Assembly: GCF_009765355.1 (NCBI RefSeq)
Contig: NZ_VTHK01000007.1
Span: forward strand, 124,001 to 188,000
Source: Amycolatopsis anabasis
GTDB lineage: Bacteria > Actinomycetota > Actinomycetes > Mycobacteriales > Pseudonocardiaceae
DNA length: 64,000 bases
Direction of reading: 5' to 3'
The notes beneath the pieces are model-generated. The model had not been told where the DNA came from. It ran no database searches and saw only the letters and a list, made by a program, of their open reading frames with translations. The translations under genes and the position numbers were made by a program. How positions within the stretch are numbered: position 1 is the first letter of the stretch; every line of letters starts with the position of its first letter. This document shows, in pieces, positions 34,857-43,197 of this stretch.

Positions 34857-35588
34857 TCAGACGGTGAGGACGAGCTTGCCCTGGAGGTGACCGCCGTCGA
34901 GCAGCCGGTGCGCGTCGGCGACGCGCTCGAACGGGAAGGTCTCCTGCACGTGGACCCGAAGCCTGCCCTGTTCGACGGTGACGTGGTAGTCGGCCTGCCC
35001 GATCATCGTCCGGAACGTCGTCAGGCTCATCAGCTCCGGGACAAGCCGCGGCGTGGCGGTGCGCACCACGCACGCAGGTACTCCGTCTGGGCAACCTGGT
35101 AGTCCGGGTCGTCCGTCTCGCCCCGCAGCTCGCGACCGTAGGTACGGTCGAGCACATCGCCGGGCAGGGTCGCCAGCAGGCCCCGGACCTCTGCCTCGAA
35201 CCGTGGCACGCTGGCCAGGCCGTTGGCGCAGACCAGGCTCGTCCACTCCGGTGCGCGCTCCGCCGCGAACTGCAGACCGAGCATGGCGCCCCAGGAGTGG
35301 CCGTAGACGTGTGGCCGCGCCAGGCCGAGAGACCCTCGGTCACCGCGCCGAGTTCGTCCAGGAAACGGTCCACCGTCAGCAGCGCGGTGTCCTCGATGCG
35401 ATCCGAGCGCCCCACCCCAGCTGGTCGTACCAGACGACCTCACGATCCCGGGCAAGCGGCTCGAACGCCTCGAACAACACGTCACTCGGATAACCGGGCC
35501 CACCGTGGACCAGGAGCAGCGGTACACCACCGCTGCCCATCCTGCGATACCAAACCCTTCCCCCCGGAACCGAAATCCTGCCTTCCAT
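34857..35588 (-). pseudogene. Chimeric decayed gene: proline iminopeptidase-like hydrolase fused to a quinone oxidoreductase tail
   Basis: Starting at ATG 35588 (MEGRISVPGGRVWYRR) the reading shows an alpha/beta hydrolase with LLLVHGGPGYPSDVLFEAF and VVWYDQLG. It then shifts frame near 35405 (a base seems lost in the codons for GCGRSDR). It continues as DTALLTVDRFLDELGAVTEG, shifts again near 35325 into ARPHVYGHSWGAMLGLQFAA (nucleophile Ser present), and shifts a third time near 35045 into VPELMSLTTFRTMIGQADYH. There the peptidase sequence stops and a zinc-binding quinone oxidoreductase C-terminus follows (RLRVHVQETFPFERVADAHR, ending GKLVLTV). At least three frameshifts and one deletion fusing two genes make this clearly non-functional. 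Confidence 0.82.
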
Positions 35589-35768
35589 TGTTCCGGCCGC
35601 GGTCGCCCGGCATGGCATAAATGTATTCCTCTATCCGGTCGATGAGATTCCCCGCTGCCAGACGCCGTAGGCACGTGGCGCATTCCACGGTAGGGAAAGC
35701 CCACTGGCTACGAAAGACTTGAACTTTCCGATCGCGTCCGGCAGCGAATCCGGCGGCGGGTGCGGACG
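35589..35768. other. Intergenic stretch without a gene
   Basis: About 180 bp between the pseudogene start and the end of the alpha/beta hydrolase gene. It is comparatively AT-rich in parts (near 35615-35660). No ORF, hairpin or promoter can be supported. Confidence 0.5.
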
Positions 35769-36623
35769 CTAGCCGGTGCGCTCCGCGGCCGCGCCGGTGT
35801 CGGCCAGGAACTTCACCAGCACTTCGGCGAGACGTTCGGGCTGGTCTTCCGGGATCAACGTCGACGAGTCCCGGATCTCGACCAGACGGCCCTGGGGCAG
35901 GAGTTCGGCCAGCCGCCGGCCGTGGTCGTGCGGCATCATGCCGTCGTCGGGAGCCCAGACGACCAGCGCCGGCCGGTCGAACTCGCGCAGGCGCCCGCTC
36001 CATTCCAGCAGCACCTCCCGGCGCGGCGCCGAGATCGCGAACTTGGCGAGATCGCGGCGAATCGCGCGGCTGCGGGTAGCCGGCGCGAACCAGTCGTCGA
36101 GCACGTCGTCGGGTATCCCGCGCTTGCTCAGCACGCCGTAGGTCCGCGGGTTGTGGCGGAAGAACTTCGTGCGCAGCAGCCGCATCAGCAACCACACCCC
36201 GCCCGGCATCCTCGCCAACGTCACCATGGGCCGGGCGGGTTTGGGCGGGAAGTTGTCGAACGCCTCGCACGCGACCATGACCAGCCGGCCGACCCGATCC
36301 GCCTTGCCCTCGGAGACCAGGAACTGGGGGCCGCCCCAGTCGTTCATGATCAGCGTGACCCCGGTCAGGTCGAGCCGCTCCAGGAACTCGGCGAGCAGGA
36401 GCGCCTGGCCGCGCTGGGACAGGTCGGCGCCGGGGTTCATCGGTTGCCGGTGGGCGCCCAGCGGCAGCGTCGGCAGGATGCAGCGGTAGCCGGGCAGCAG
36501 CGGGAGCACCTTGCGCCACTGCGACTCGTTCATCGGAAAGCCGTGCGTGAACACCAGAACGGGCCCGGAACCACCCGTGTCGACGTAGTCGATCGGCCCG
36601 GCTGACAGTTCGATCCGCGGCAT
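35769..36623 (-). CDS. Alpha/beta hydrolase, haloalkane dehalogenase-like, lacking the usual catalytic His
   Basis: 284 residues. VLVFTHGFPMNESQWRKV carries the oxyanion HG motif, and the nucleophile position is Asp95 in LIMNDWGGPQ, as in haloalkane dehalogenases. An acidic pair sits in VWAPDDGMMP near residue 226. The segment that normally carries the catalytic His before the final helix reads RDSSTLIPEDQPERL (251-265) with no His, so the dehalogenase mechanism looks incomplete. It is divergent from a TetR gene with an operator-like site between them, and is probably controlled by it. Confidence 0.8.
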   Translation of the reverse strand: MPRIELSAGPIDYVDTGGSGPVLVFTHGFPMNESQWRKVLPLLPGYRCILPTLPLGAHRQPMNPGADLSQRGQALLLAEFLERLDLTGVTLIMNDWGGPQFLVSEGKADRVGRLVMVACEAFDNFPPKPARPMVTLARMPGGVWLLMRLLRTKFFRHNPRTYGVLSKRGIPDDVLDDWFAPATRSRAIRRDLAKFAISAPRREVLLEWSGRLREFDRPALVVWAPDDGMMPHDHGRRLAELLPQGRLVEIRDSSTLIPEDQPERLAEVLVKFLADTGAAAERTG

Positions 36624-36634
36624 GTCGCCTCCAC

Positions 36635-36650
36635 TAGATAGATCGTTCTA
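36635..36650. promoter_or_regulatory. TetR-type operator TAGATAGATCGTTCTA
   Basis: Inverted TAGA/TCTA arms with six of eight pairs matching, located between the hydrolase start (36623) and tetR (36695). It resembles the TAGAACGATCTA-type sites of LmrA/QacR-like regulators. It stands out as AT-rich in GC-rich surroundings and would cover both promoters. Confidence 0.65.
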
Positions 36651-36694
36651 ATAGGCTAACCTGGAGGGCAGGGCACTGTCGAGGAGGTCGAGCC

Positions 36695-37303
36695 GTGGCG
36701 AGCGGACGCGCTGATGCCGGGAATCCGGACACCCGGACGAGGATCCGGGAGGCGGCCGCGCGGTTGTTCCGCCGGCAGGGCTACCCGGGCACCGGCCTCA
36801 AGCAGATCGCCGCCGAGTCGCACGCGCCGTTCGGCTCCATTTACCACTTCTTCCCCGGCGGCAAGGACGAGCTGGTCGAGGACGTCATCCGCAGCACCGG
36901 TCCGGAGTACATGCGCGTGGTGCATGCCCTGCTCGAAAGCGTCCCGGATCCCCTGGAGGCACTCGAAGTCGCTTTCCGCGCGGCCGCCGAGGACCTCGCG
37001 GCGACGGATTACGCGGACGCCTGCCCGATCGCGACCGTCGCCCTGGAAGTGGCGAGCACCAACGAAACCCTGCGCACCGCCACGGCCGACGTATTCACCG
37101 AATGGGTGACGGAAGGGGCGAAGTGGTTCGGGCGATTCGTACCCGACGAGTCGGAAGCCCGCAGGCTCGCCCTGGCCATGATTTCCATTCTGGAAGGCGC
37201 GTTCGTGCTGAGCCGGGCGCAGCGCAGCGGGGAGCCGCTCCGCGCCGCCGGTCAGTCCATGGTCGACCTCACCCGCAGCGCGCTCGAACGCGGGAGCCGG
37301 TGA
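36695..37303 (+). CDS. TetR family repressor (LmrA/YxaF-like)
   Basis: 202 residues. HTH at about 15-60 (RIREAAARLFRRQGYPGTGL, KQIAAESHAPFGSIYHFFPG), with a C-terminal domain bearing the LmrA-type ACPIATVALEVAS motif. GTG 36695 follows GAGGAGG. It is divergent from the hydrolase at 35769-36623, which it presumably represses through the site at 36635-36650. It is convergent with the phosphotriesterase-like gene (4 bp gap). Confidence 0.9.
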   Translation: MASGRADAGNPDTRTRIREAAARLFRRQGYPGTGLKQIAAESHAPFGSIYHFFPGGKDELVEDVIRSTGPEYMRVVHALLESVPDPLEALEVAFRAAAEDLAATDYADACPIATVALEVASTNETLRTATADVFTEWVTEGAKWFGRFVPDESEARRLALAMISILEGAFVLSRAQRSGEPLRAAGQSMVDLTRSALERGSR

Positions 37304-37307
37304 CCGC

Positions 37308-38243
37308 TCATCGCCACTCGGCGGCGAACGCGCGGGCCGGGTTGTCCACGAAGAACTTCGTCACGACGGCCGGACCCAGGTCCGCCTCGAGCCGCGGGCG
37401 CAGGCTCCGCAGCAGGAACGGCATCCCGGGTCCGCCACCGGTCGAGGCCCGGGCGGCGGCCGTGGTCGTATCGCCGCCGAGCAGGATCTGGTCCGCGTGC
37501 CCGGCCGCCACGAGTGCGGCGAGTTCGTCGAAGAGGCGCCAGTCCGTGGCGTGGTTCGCCCGCGACGGCCCGTCGAAGGCGAGGAACGCCCCGGCCTCGG
37601 CGAGCGCGCGCTGCACGCGCAGGTCCGGCGAGCGGTTCAGGTGCCCGAGGATCACCCGGTCCGCGGGCACTTCCAGGTCGCCGCAGAGCAGCTCGAGGAC
37701 CTCCGGACCGGCGGTGCCCAGTTCCAGGTGCACGCCGATCGGGGCGCCGGTCGCGTGGTGTGCCTCGGCGGCGGCGATCAGCACGGCCCGCGCATGCTCG
37801 TCGACGCCGTGGAAGGCGCCCGCGACCTTGATCATCCCGGCTCGCACCGGCCCGGCGGGCCCGTCCGGATCCTCATCGCGGCGCAGGCCGTGGGTGAGCT
37901 CGCCGACGAACAGTTCGGCGAGCCTCCCGCGGACCCGGGCCAGCAGCTCCGGCGGATAGTGCGCGGCCTGGTGCAATCCGGTGGCCGCCACGAGGTGCAC
38001 TCCGCCGCGCCGGGCGGTCTCCGCGAGTACGTCCGCTCGCCGCCGCAGCCCGAACGGGGTCCACTGGATCACCGCGCGACCGCCCAGTTCGCGGAACGAC
38101 CGCAACTCCCGTTCGGCCGCGGCCGGATCGTCGAGTTCCTGACCCGCCAGCACCGGGCTGGCGAAGAAGAGGTGATCGTGCGCGTCGCAGACCCCCAGCT
38201 CCGCGGCGGGAATGTCGCCGAGCACGGTCCGGACCGCGCTCAC
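37308..38243 (-). CDS. Phosphotriesterase-like amidohydrolase
   Basis: 311 residues, TIM-barrel metallohydrolase of the PTE group. Metal ligands are suggested by CDAHDHLFF at the start, the bridging Lys in GMIKVAGAFHG, His in GAPIGVHLELG and ILGHLNRSPD, and Asp in QILLGGDTTT. Such enzymes act as lactonases, or rarely phosphotriesterases. GTG 38243 overlaps the stop of the DUF4865 gene (GTGA), so the two form one operon under the palindrome at 38866-38897. Confidence 0.82.
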   Translation of the reverse strand: MSAVRTVLGDIPAAELGVCDAHDHLFFASPVLAGQELDDPAAAERELRSFRELGGRAVIQWTPFGLRRRADVLAETARRGGVHLVAATGLHQAAHYPPELLARVRGRLAELFVGELTHGLRRDEDPDGPAGPVRAGMIKVAGAFHGVDEHARAVLIAAAEAHHATGAPIGVHLELGTAGPEVLELLCGDLEVPADRVILGHLNRSPDLRVQRALAEAGAFLAFDGPSRANHATDWRLFDELAALVAAGHADQILLGGDTTTAAARASTGGGPGMPFLLRSLRPRLEADLGPAVVTKFFVDNPARAFAAEWR

Positions 38244-38827
38244 CAGTGCCGTCCCGTTTCGAGGGCGGTGAGTTCCGGTGCGGACAGGTGCAGCACCTCG
38301 TACCGCGTGCCCGGCGCCTCGGCGGGTGGCTCCGCCCAGAGCGTGAAGCGCACGAGTTCCCAGTGCCGGGGATCGACGGCGAGCGCGCTGGAGTGCACGC
38401 CCGGCGCGGCGGCTTCCGCGTCGAAGGCGGCGAGCGCCCCGGCCACGAACTCGGCCGGATCGACCGCCGCGGGAAGGGGCTCGGTGTGCCGGATCGCGGT
38501 CCGGGGAGTCGCCGCGTGGTCCGGGCCTCGCTGGAAGGCGGCCCCGGTCCAATGGTGCACGGCGGGCCGGCCGAAATCGTCGTGGATCCCGCGGAATCCG
38601 CCGCCGCCCCACAGGAACCGGTTCATCCCGCGAATCGAATTCCACAGGTAGAACGGCGCGTATTGATTGACCGGCGAGCCGCCGCTCCCCCGCTCGCGGA
38701 TGCCGTAGGCCTTGAGCCCCAGCCCGTCGAACCCGTCCAGCAGCGCACCCCTGGCCGCCACCCGGTCGCGGATGATGCCCATGTCGTAGTCGGCGGGCAG
38801 GGTGATCTCGTATTGCATGGCGTACAA
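38240..38827 (-). CDS. DUF4865 family protein
   Basis: 195 residues. The family opening MQYEITLPADYDMGIIRDRV and the central FYLWNSIRGMNRFLWGGGGF are clear; function unknown. I favour TTG 38827 (MYAMQYE...) because GGGAGA lies at normal distance; ATG 38818 is the alternative. It forms a two-gene operon with the phosphotriesterase-like gene, preceded by a long palindrome, so this pair is probably under tight repression. DUF4865 may be an enzyme for a small ester or lactone substrate, given its partner; that is inference. Confidence 0.78.
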   Translation of the reverse strand: MYAMQYEITLPADYDMGIIRDRVAARGALLDGFDGLGLKAYGIRERGSGGSPVNQYAPFYLWNSIRGMNRFLWGGGGFRGIHDDFGRPAVHHWTGAAFQRGPDHAATPRTAIRHTEPLPAAVDPAEFVAGALAAFDAEAAAPGVHSSALAVDPRHWELVRFTLWAEPPAEAPGTRYEVLHLSAPELTALETGRHW

Positions 38828-38865
38828 GGGGTTTCTCCCGTCCGGTCGGACATCTCCGTCAGCGG

Positions 38866-38897
38866 CACTACTGTACATACTAGTAGGTACAGTAGTG
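38866..38897. promoter_or_regulatory. 32-bp near-perfect palindrome upstream of DUF4865
   Basis: Arms CACTACTGTAC (38866-38876) and GTACAGTAGTG (38887-38897) flank a centre containing TACTAGTA. Only one base pair of the sixteen is mismatched. It starts 39 bp upstream of the TTG start, where a promoter would be, and is a strong operator candidate. No regulator gene lies beside it. Confidence 0.72.
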
Positions 38898-39195
38898 CGC
38901 CAGGCTGCGCCAATCCAGCGATTCACCTGGTCAAGCAGCGTTTCCCGCGCCCGCCGCCGGACAAGAGTCAACCCGGTAGCCCTTCCCCGACGCGGCAGGG
39001 GCTGACCAGGTCGAACCTGCTGAACCGCTGACCCGGTTGCCGTCCGGATCGTTGACCGCGGCGACGGACCCCCTTCGCCGCCGCCTGCACCGGTCCGAGC
39101 TTGTATCGGAGGTACCTCCCTACTCGGTATCCGCCCATCGTGGGCGGTTCCCGCGGGGAGGTCGGAGCGGAGACTCGGCTTCCTCTACCTGCGCG
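38898..39195. other. Intergenic region between the DUF4865 operon and pafA
   Basis: About 300 bp between the palindrome and the pafA stop, all GC-rich. No conserved ORF is seen on either strand; the open frames crossing it are continuations of shadow frames. No tRNA or clear terminator is recognised. The FKBP-type gene that often follows pafA in relatives is absent. Confidence 0.5.
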
Positions 39196-40554
39196 CTACA
39201 GCGAACCGATCAGCCGTTCCACCCGCTCGTCCACGGCGCGGAACGGGTCCTTACAGAGCACGGTCCGCTGCGCCTGGTCGTTCAGCTTGAGGTGCACCCA
39301 GTCCACGGTGAAGTCCCGCCCGGCGGCCTGCGCGGCGGCGATGAAGTCACCGCGCAGCTTCGCCCGGGTGGTCTGCGGCGGGGTGTCCTTGGCCAGCTCG
39401 ATCTCACCGTCGTCGGTGACGCGGTGCACCAGCCCCTTGCGCTGGAGCAGGTCGAAGATGCCCCGCCCGCGCCGGATGTCGTGGTAGGCCAGATCCAGCT
39501 GCGCGACGCGGGGGCTGGACAAGTCCAGGTTGTGCTTGGCCCGGTAACGCTCCACCATCCGGTGCTTGATCGCCCAGTCGATCTCGGTGTCGATCTTGCT
39601 GAAGTCCTGCTGCTCGACCGCGTCCAGCGCGCGGCCCCACAGCTCGACGACCCGTTCGGCGGTCGGCCCGGACCCGTTCGCCTCCACGTGCTGCACCGCG
39701 CGGGCGTAGTACTCGCGCTGGATCTCCAGCGCGGACGCCTCCCGGCCCCCGGCGAGGCGCACCTGGCGGCACCCGGTCAGGTCGTGGCTGATCTCCCGGA
39801 TCGCGCGGATCGGGTTGTCCAGCGTGAAGTCCCGGAACTGCACGCCCTGCTCGATCATCTCGAGCACCAGGTTCGCCGCACCGACCTTGAGCAGCGTGGT
39901 CGGCTCGGCCATGTTCGAGTCGCCCACGATGACGTGCAGCCGCCGGTAACGCTCCGCATCGGCGTGCGGCTCGTCGCGGGTGTTGATGATCGGCCGCGAC
40001 CGGGTTGTGGCGCTCGACACGCCCTCCCAGATGTGTTCCGCACGCTGGGACAGGCAGTACACCGCCCCGCGCGGGGTCTGCAGCACCTTCCCGGCCCCGC
40101 AGATCAGCTGCCGGGTGACCAGGAACGGCAGCAGCACGTCGGCGATCCGGGAGAACTCCCCCGCCCGGCCGACCAGGTAGTTCTCGTGGCAGCCGTAGGA
40201 GTTGCCCGCCGAATCGGTGTTGTTCTTGAACAGGAAGATGTCGCCGCCGATGCCCTCGTCCGCCAGCCTGCGCTCGGCGTCGACCAGCAGATCCTCCAGG
40301 ATCCGCTCACCGGCCTTGTCGTGCGTGACCAGCTGGGTCAGGTCGTCGCACTCCGCCGTGGCGTACTCCGGATGCGATCCCACGTCGAGATACAGGCGCG
40401 AGCCGTTGGACAGGAATACGTTGGACGACCGTCCCCAGGACACGACGCGTCGAAACAGGTACCTGGCCACCTCGTCGGGCGAGAGCCTGCGCTGCCCGTG
40501 AAAGGTGCAGGTGACCCCGAACTCGGTCTCGATGCCAAAGATCCGCCGCTGCAT
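39196..40554 (-). CDS. pafA: Pup-protein ligase PafA
   Basis: 452 residues of the glutamine synthetase-like fold. [16 protein letters not shown] is the family start (catalytic Glu in IETEFG). ATP and metal-binding segments include [37 protein letters not shown] and [20 protein letters not shown]. It links the C-terminal Glu of Pup to lysines of target proteins. It is separated from prcA by a 6-kb accessory stretch and from pafB by 11 kb, unlike the compact arrangement in mycobacteria. Confidence 0.97.
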   Translation of the reverse strand: MQRRIFGIETEFGVTCTFHGQRRLSPDEVARYLFRRVVSWGRSSNVFLSNGSRLYLDVGSHPEYATAECDDLTQLVTHDKAGERILEDLLVDAERRLADEGIGGDIFLFKNNTDSAGNSYGCHENYLVGRAGEFSRIADVLLPFLVTRQLICGAGKVLQTPRGAVYCLSQRAEHIWEGVSSATTRSRPIINTRDEPHADAERYRRLHVIVGDSNMAEPTTLLKVGAANLVLEMIEQGVQFRDFTLDNPIRAIREISHDLTGCRQVRLAGGREASALEIQREYYARAVQHVEANGSGPTAERVVELWGRALDAVEQQDFSKIDTEIDWAIKHRMVERYRAKHNLDLSSPRVAQLDLAYHDIRRGRGIFDLLQRKGLVHRVTDDGEIELAKDTPPQTTRAKLRGDFIAAAQAAGRDFTVDWVHLKLNDQAQRTVLCKDPFRAVDERVERLIGSL

Positions 40555-40632
40555 GACATAAGCCTAGGCGCTCCACCCCCTCAGGCGGTGCGCCGTTCGG
40601 GCGGCGACACGCGGTGAGCTACGTTGCCGAAC

Positions 40633-42150
40633 GTGTTCAACCACCTGAGGAAGCCGTTACGCCAGGTCGGCCACACCGACCGTGCCCTGGTCCGGCGCAG
40701 CGCGGCGCTCCCTCCAACCCCCGCGGACCGCGCGCTCACGCTGCTGACGAAATCCGCCAACAAGGGGCGTCTCTGGTGGGTCGTCGCCGCCCTGCTGGCC
40801 GCCCGCAAGGGCCCGGCCCGGCGTGGCGCGTTACGCGGAGTGGCCGCGATCGCCGGGGCCAGCGCCTCCGCGAACCTGCTCGGCAAGCCGCTCTTCCCCC
40901 GCCGCCGCCCCGCCGCCGAAGAGGTGCCCGAACACCGCAGGCTCACCCGGCGGCCGACCTCGTCCTCGTTCCCGTCCGGCCACGCGGCCTCGGCCGCCGC
41001 GTTCGCGACCGCGGTGACCATGGAATCGCCCGCCACCGGCCTCGCGGTGGCCCCGCTGGCCGCCGCCGTCGCCTACTCGCGCGTGCACACCGGCGTCCAC
41101 TGGCCGAGCGATGTCGGCGCCGGTGCGTTGATCGGCGTCGGCGCGGCCCTGCTGACCCGGCACTGGTGGCCGCTGCACCCGGACACGCCCGCGCACACCG
41201 CGCACCGCGCCGAAGCCCCGGTCATGCGGGACGGCGAGGACATGCTCGCCCTGGTCAACCCGGGCTCCGGTGTGGAGTCCGAGGATCCGACCGAGGACGT
41301 GCGGTTCGCCTGGCCGAAGGCGACCCTGGTGTACCCGGATTCGGGCAAGGACATCCGGACCCAGCTCGCCGACGAGATCCGGGCCCGCGACGGCCGGGTG
41401 CGCGCGCTCGGCGTGGCGGGGGGTGACGGCACGGTCGCCGCGGTCGCTTCGGTGGCCGCCGACCACCAGCTGCCGCTCGCGCTCATCCCGGCCGGGACGC
41501 TGAACCACTTCGCCCGGGACGTCGGGGTGCACTCGATGCCGGACGCGGACGCGGCCACCGAGGCCGGCTTGGCGGTCGGGGTCGATCTCGGCGAGGTGGA
41601 GGTCAACGGGACCAGCGGCACCGAGCGCCGCTGGTTCGTCAACACGGCCAGCCTCGGCGGTTACCCGGAGATGGTGCGGTTGCGCGAGAAGCTCCAGCAG
41701 CACTACCCGAAATGGCCCGCCATGGTGATCGCCACCATCCGCACGCTGCGCCACGCCCGCCCGTTGCGGGTCACGCTGAACGGCAGGAACGCGTCGGTGT
41801 GGATGCTGTTCGTCGGGAACGGCACGTACGCGCCGAAGGGCTTCGGGCCCACCCGGCGGCCCTGCCTGGACACCGGGCTGCTGGACGTGCGCTACCTGCG
41901 GGCCGACCTGCCGTACTCGCGGGCCCGGTTCGTGCTCGCCCTGATCACCAACACGCTCACCACGAGCCACGTGTACCGGCAGGCCGACCTGCCGGAGCTG
42001 ACCGTGCGCCTGCTCGACGCCAACCGGCGGGTCGCCACTGACGGCGAGGTCGGCCCGCTCGGCAACGAGTTCCGCTTCCGGTCCCGGCCGAGCGCACTGA
42101 CGATCTACCGGCTCGGCGCCCCGCACACCGAACGCGAACGCCACACCTGA
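40633..42150 (+). CDS. Fused PAP2 phosphatase-diacylglycerol kinase
   Basis: 505 residues. The first part (about 1-190) is a membrane PAP2 phosphatase with KPLFPRRRP, SSFPSGHAASAAA and SRVHTGVHWPSDVGAG holding the three phosphatase motifs. The second part (about 200-505) is a lipid kinase with GVAGGDGTVAAVASVAADHQ and LIPAGTLNHFARDVG. Such fusions could turn phosphatidic acid over in both directions at the membrane. The start is uncertain: GTG 40633 is chosen, TTG 40624 is possible. It is divergent from pafA (78 bp gap). Confidence 0.87.
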   Translation: MFNHLRKPLRQVGHTDRALVRRSAALPPTPADRALTLLTKSANKGRLWWVVAALLAARKGPARRGALRGVAAIAGASASANLLGKPLFPRRRPAAEEVPEHRRLTRRPTSSSFPSGHAASAAAFATAVTMESPATGLAVAPLAAAVAYSRVHTGVHWPSDVGAGALIGVGAALLTRHWWPLHPDTPAHTAHRAEAPVMRDGEDMLALVNPGSGVESEDPTEDVRFAWPKATLVYPDSGKDIRTQLADEIRARDGRVRALGVAGGDGTVAAVASVAADHQLPLALIPAGTLNHFARDVGVHSMPDADAATEAGLAVGVDLGEVEVNGTSGTERRWFVNTASLGGYPEMVRLREKLQQHYPKWPAMVIATIRTLRHARPLRVTLNGRNASVWMLFVGNGTYAPKGFGPTRRPCLDTGLLDVRYLRADLPYSRARFVLALITNTLTTSHVYRQADLPELTVRLLDANRRVATDGEVGPLGNEFRFRSRPSALTIYRLGAPHTERERHT

Positions 42151-42291
42151 TCCGGATTTCACACAACTCGGCATTGCCGGTTCTTGAATCTATTCTCATC
42201 AGATCCTCAGGAATCCCGGTCAACTTCTCCCCCGATGGAACGTCTTTCTCCTACGGATAGGGGTGCGGAAGAACAGGGGCGAGGGGTTTTG

Positions 42292-43197
42292 ATGCGTACG
42301 ACCAGTCGGCGCCGTTCGGTGGCTCGCGCGGCGTCGATCGTGCTGGCACTGTTCGCCGGCAGTTGCTCGCCACCTCCCGCGGCCCATCCCGAACCCGCCC
42401 CGGACGGCGGCGAACTGTCCACGGTGACCATCCCGGGCACCGCCTCCGGGTTCCGGGCCCGCGCGGCGAAGGTGTACCTGCCGCCCGCCTACGGACGCGA
42501 AGCCGAACGGCCGCTGCCGGTGTTGTTCCTGCTCGCCGGCGTCCCGGGCAGCACGGACGACTGGTTCGACCACGGCCGGGTGCGCGAGGAACTCGACGCG
42601 TTCGCCGCCCGGCACGGCGGCCGGGCGCCGGTGGTGGTCGCCCCGGACGACACCGGTGTCGACAACGAGGACCTGCTCTGCATGGACAGCCCGCTGGGCA
42701 ACGTCGACCAGTACCTCAGCCAGGACGTGCCGGCCTGGGTCGACGAGCACCTGCGCGTCGACCCCGATTCCCGCACCTGGGCGGTCGGCGGATTCTCCTA
42801 CGGCGGCACCTGCGCGTATGAACTCGCCGTCCGGCATCCGGCGCGATTCCCGACTTTTCTGGACTTCTCCGGCGAAAAGCAACCCATGCACGACACCGTG
42901 CAGAATGCGGTGGACGAGGTTTTCCACGGCGATTCGGCCGCCTACGCACGCCAGGATCCGCTGGCGATTCTGCGGAAAACGCGGTTTCCCCATTCCGCGG
43001 GAACGATCGCGGTCGGCGAGGACGACGAACCGTACACCGCCGAACAACGGGCGGTGTACGAGGCCTGCCGGAACGCCGGGATGAACGTGCGGTGGCTGCC
43101 GCTGCCCGGCGGGCACGACTGGGACGTGTGGACCGCCGCCTTCGCCCAGTCGCTGGACTGGCTCACCGCGCGCATGGGATTGGCGGTGCAGCCGTGA
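42292..43197 (+). CDS. Lipoprotein esterase (esterase D / mycolyltransferase-like fold)
   Basis: 301 residues. A lipoprotein signal (VLALFAGSC) precedes an alpha/beta hydrolase with RPLPVLFLLAGVPGSTDDWF, nucleophile Ser in VGGFSYGGTCAYELA and a C-terminal GGHDWDVWTAAF for the catalytic His. The PF00756 group includes antigen 85-like acyltransferases and esterase D; which reaction applies here is unknown. ATG 42292 follows GAGGGG. Its stop and the next start overlap (TGATG), so the two esterases are translated together. Confidence 0.82.
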   Translation: MRTTSRRRSVARAASIVLALFAGSCSPPPAAHPEPAPDGGELSTVTIPGTASGFRARAAKVYLPPAYGREAERPLPVLFLLAGVPGSTDDWFDHGRVREELDAFAARHGGRAPVVVAPDDTGVDNEDLLCMDSPLGNVDQYLSQDVPAWVDEHLRVDPDSRTWAVGGFSYGGTCAYELAVRHPARFPTFLDFSGEKQPMHDTVQNAVDEVFHGDSAAYARQDPLAILRKTRFPHSAGTIAVGEDDEPYTAEQRAVYEACRNAGMNVRWLPLPGGHDWDVWTAAFAQSLDWLTARMGLAVQP

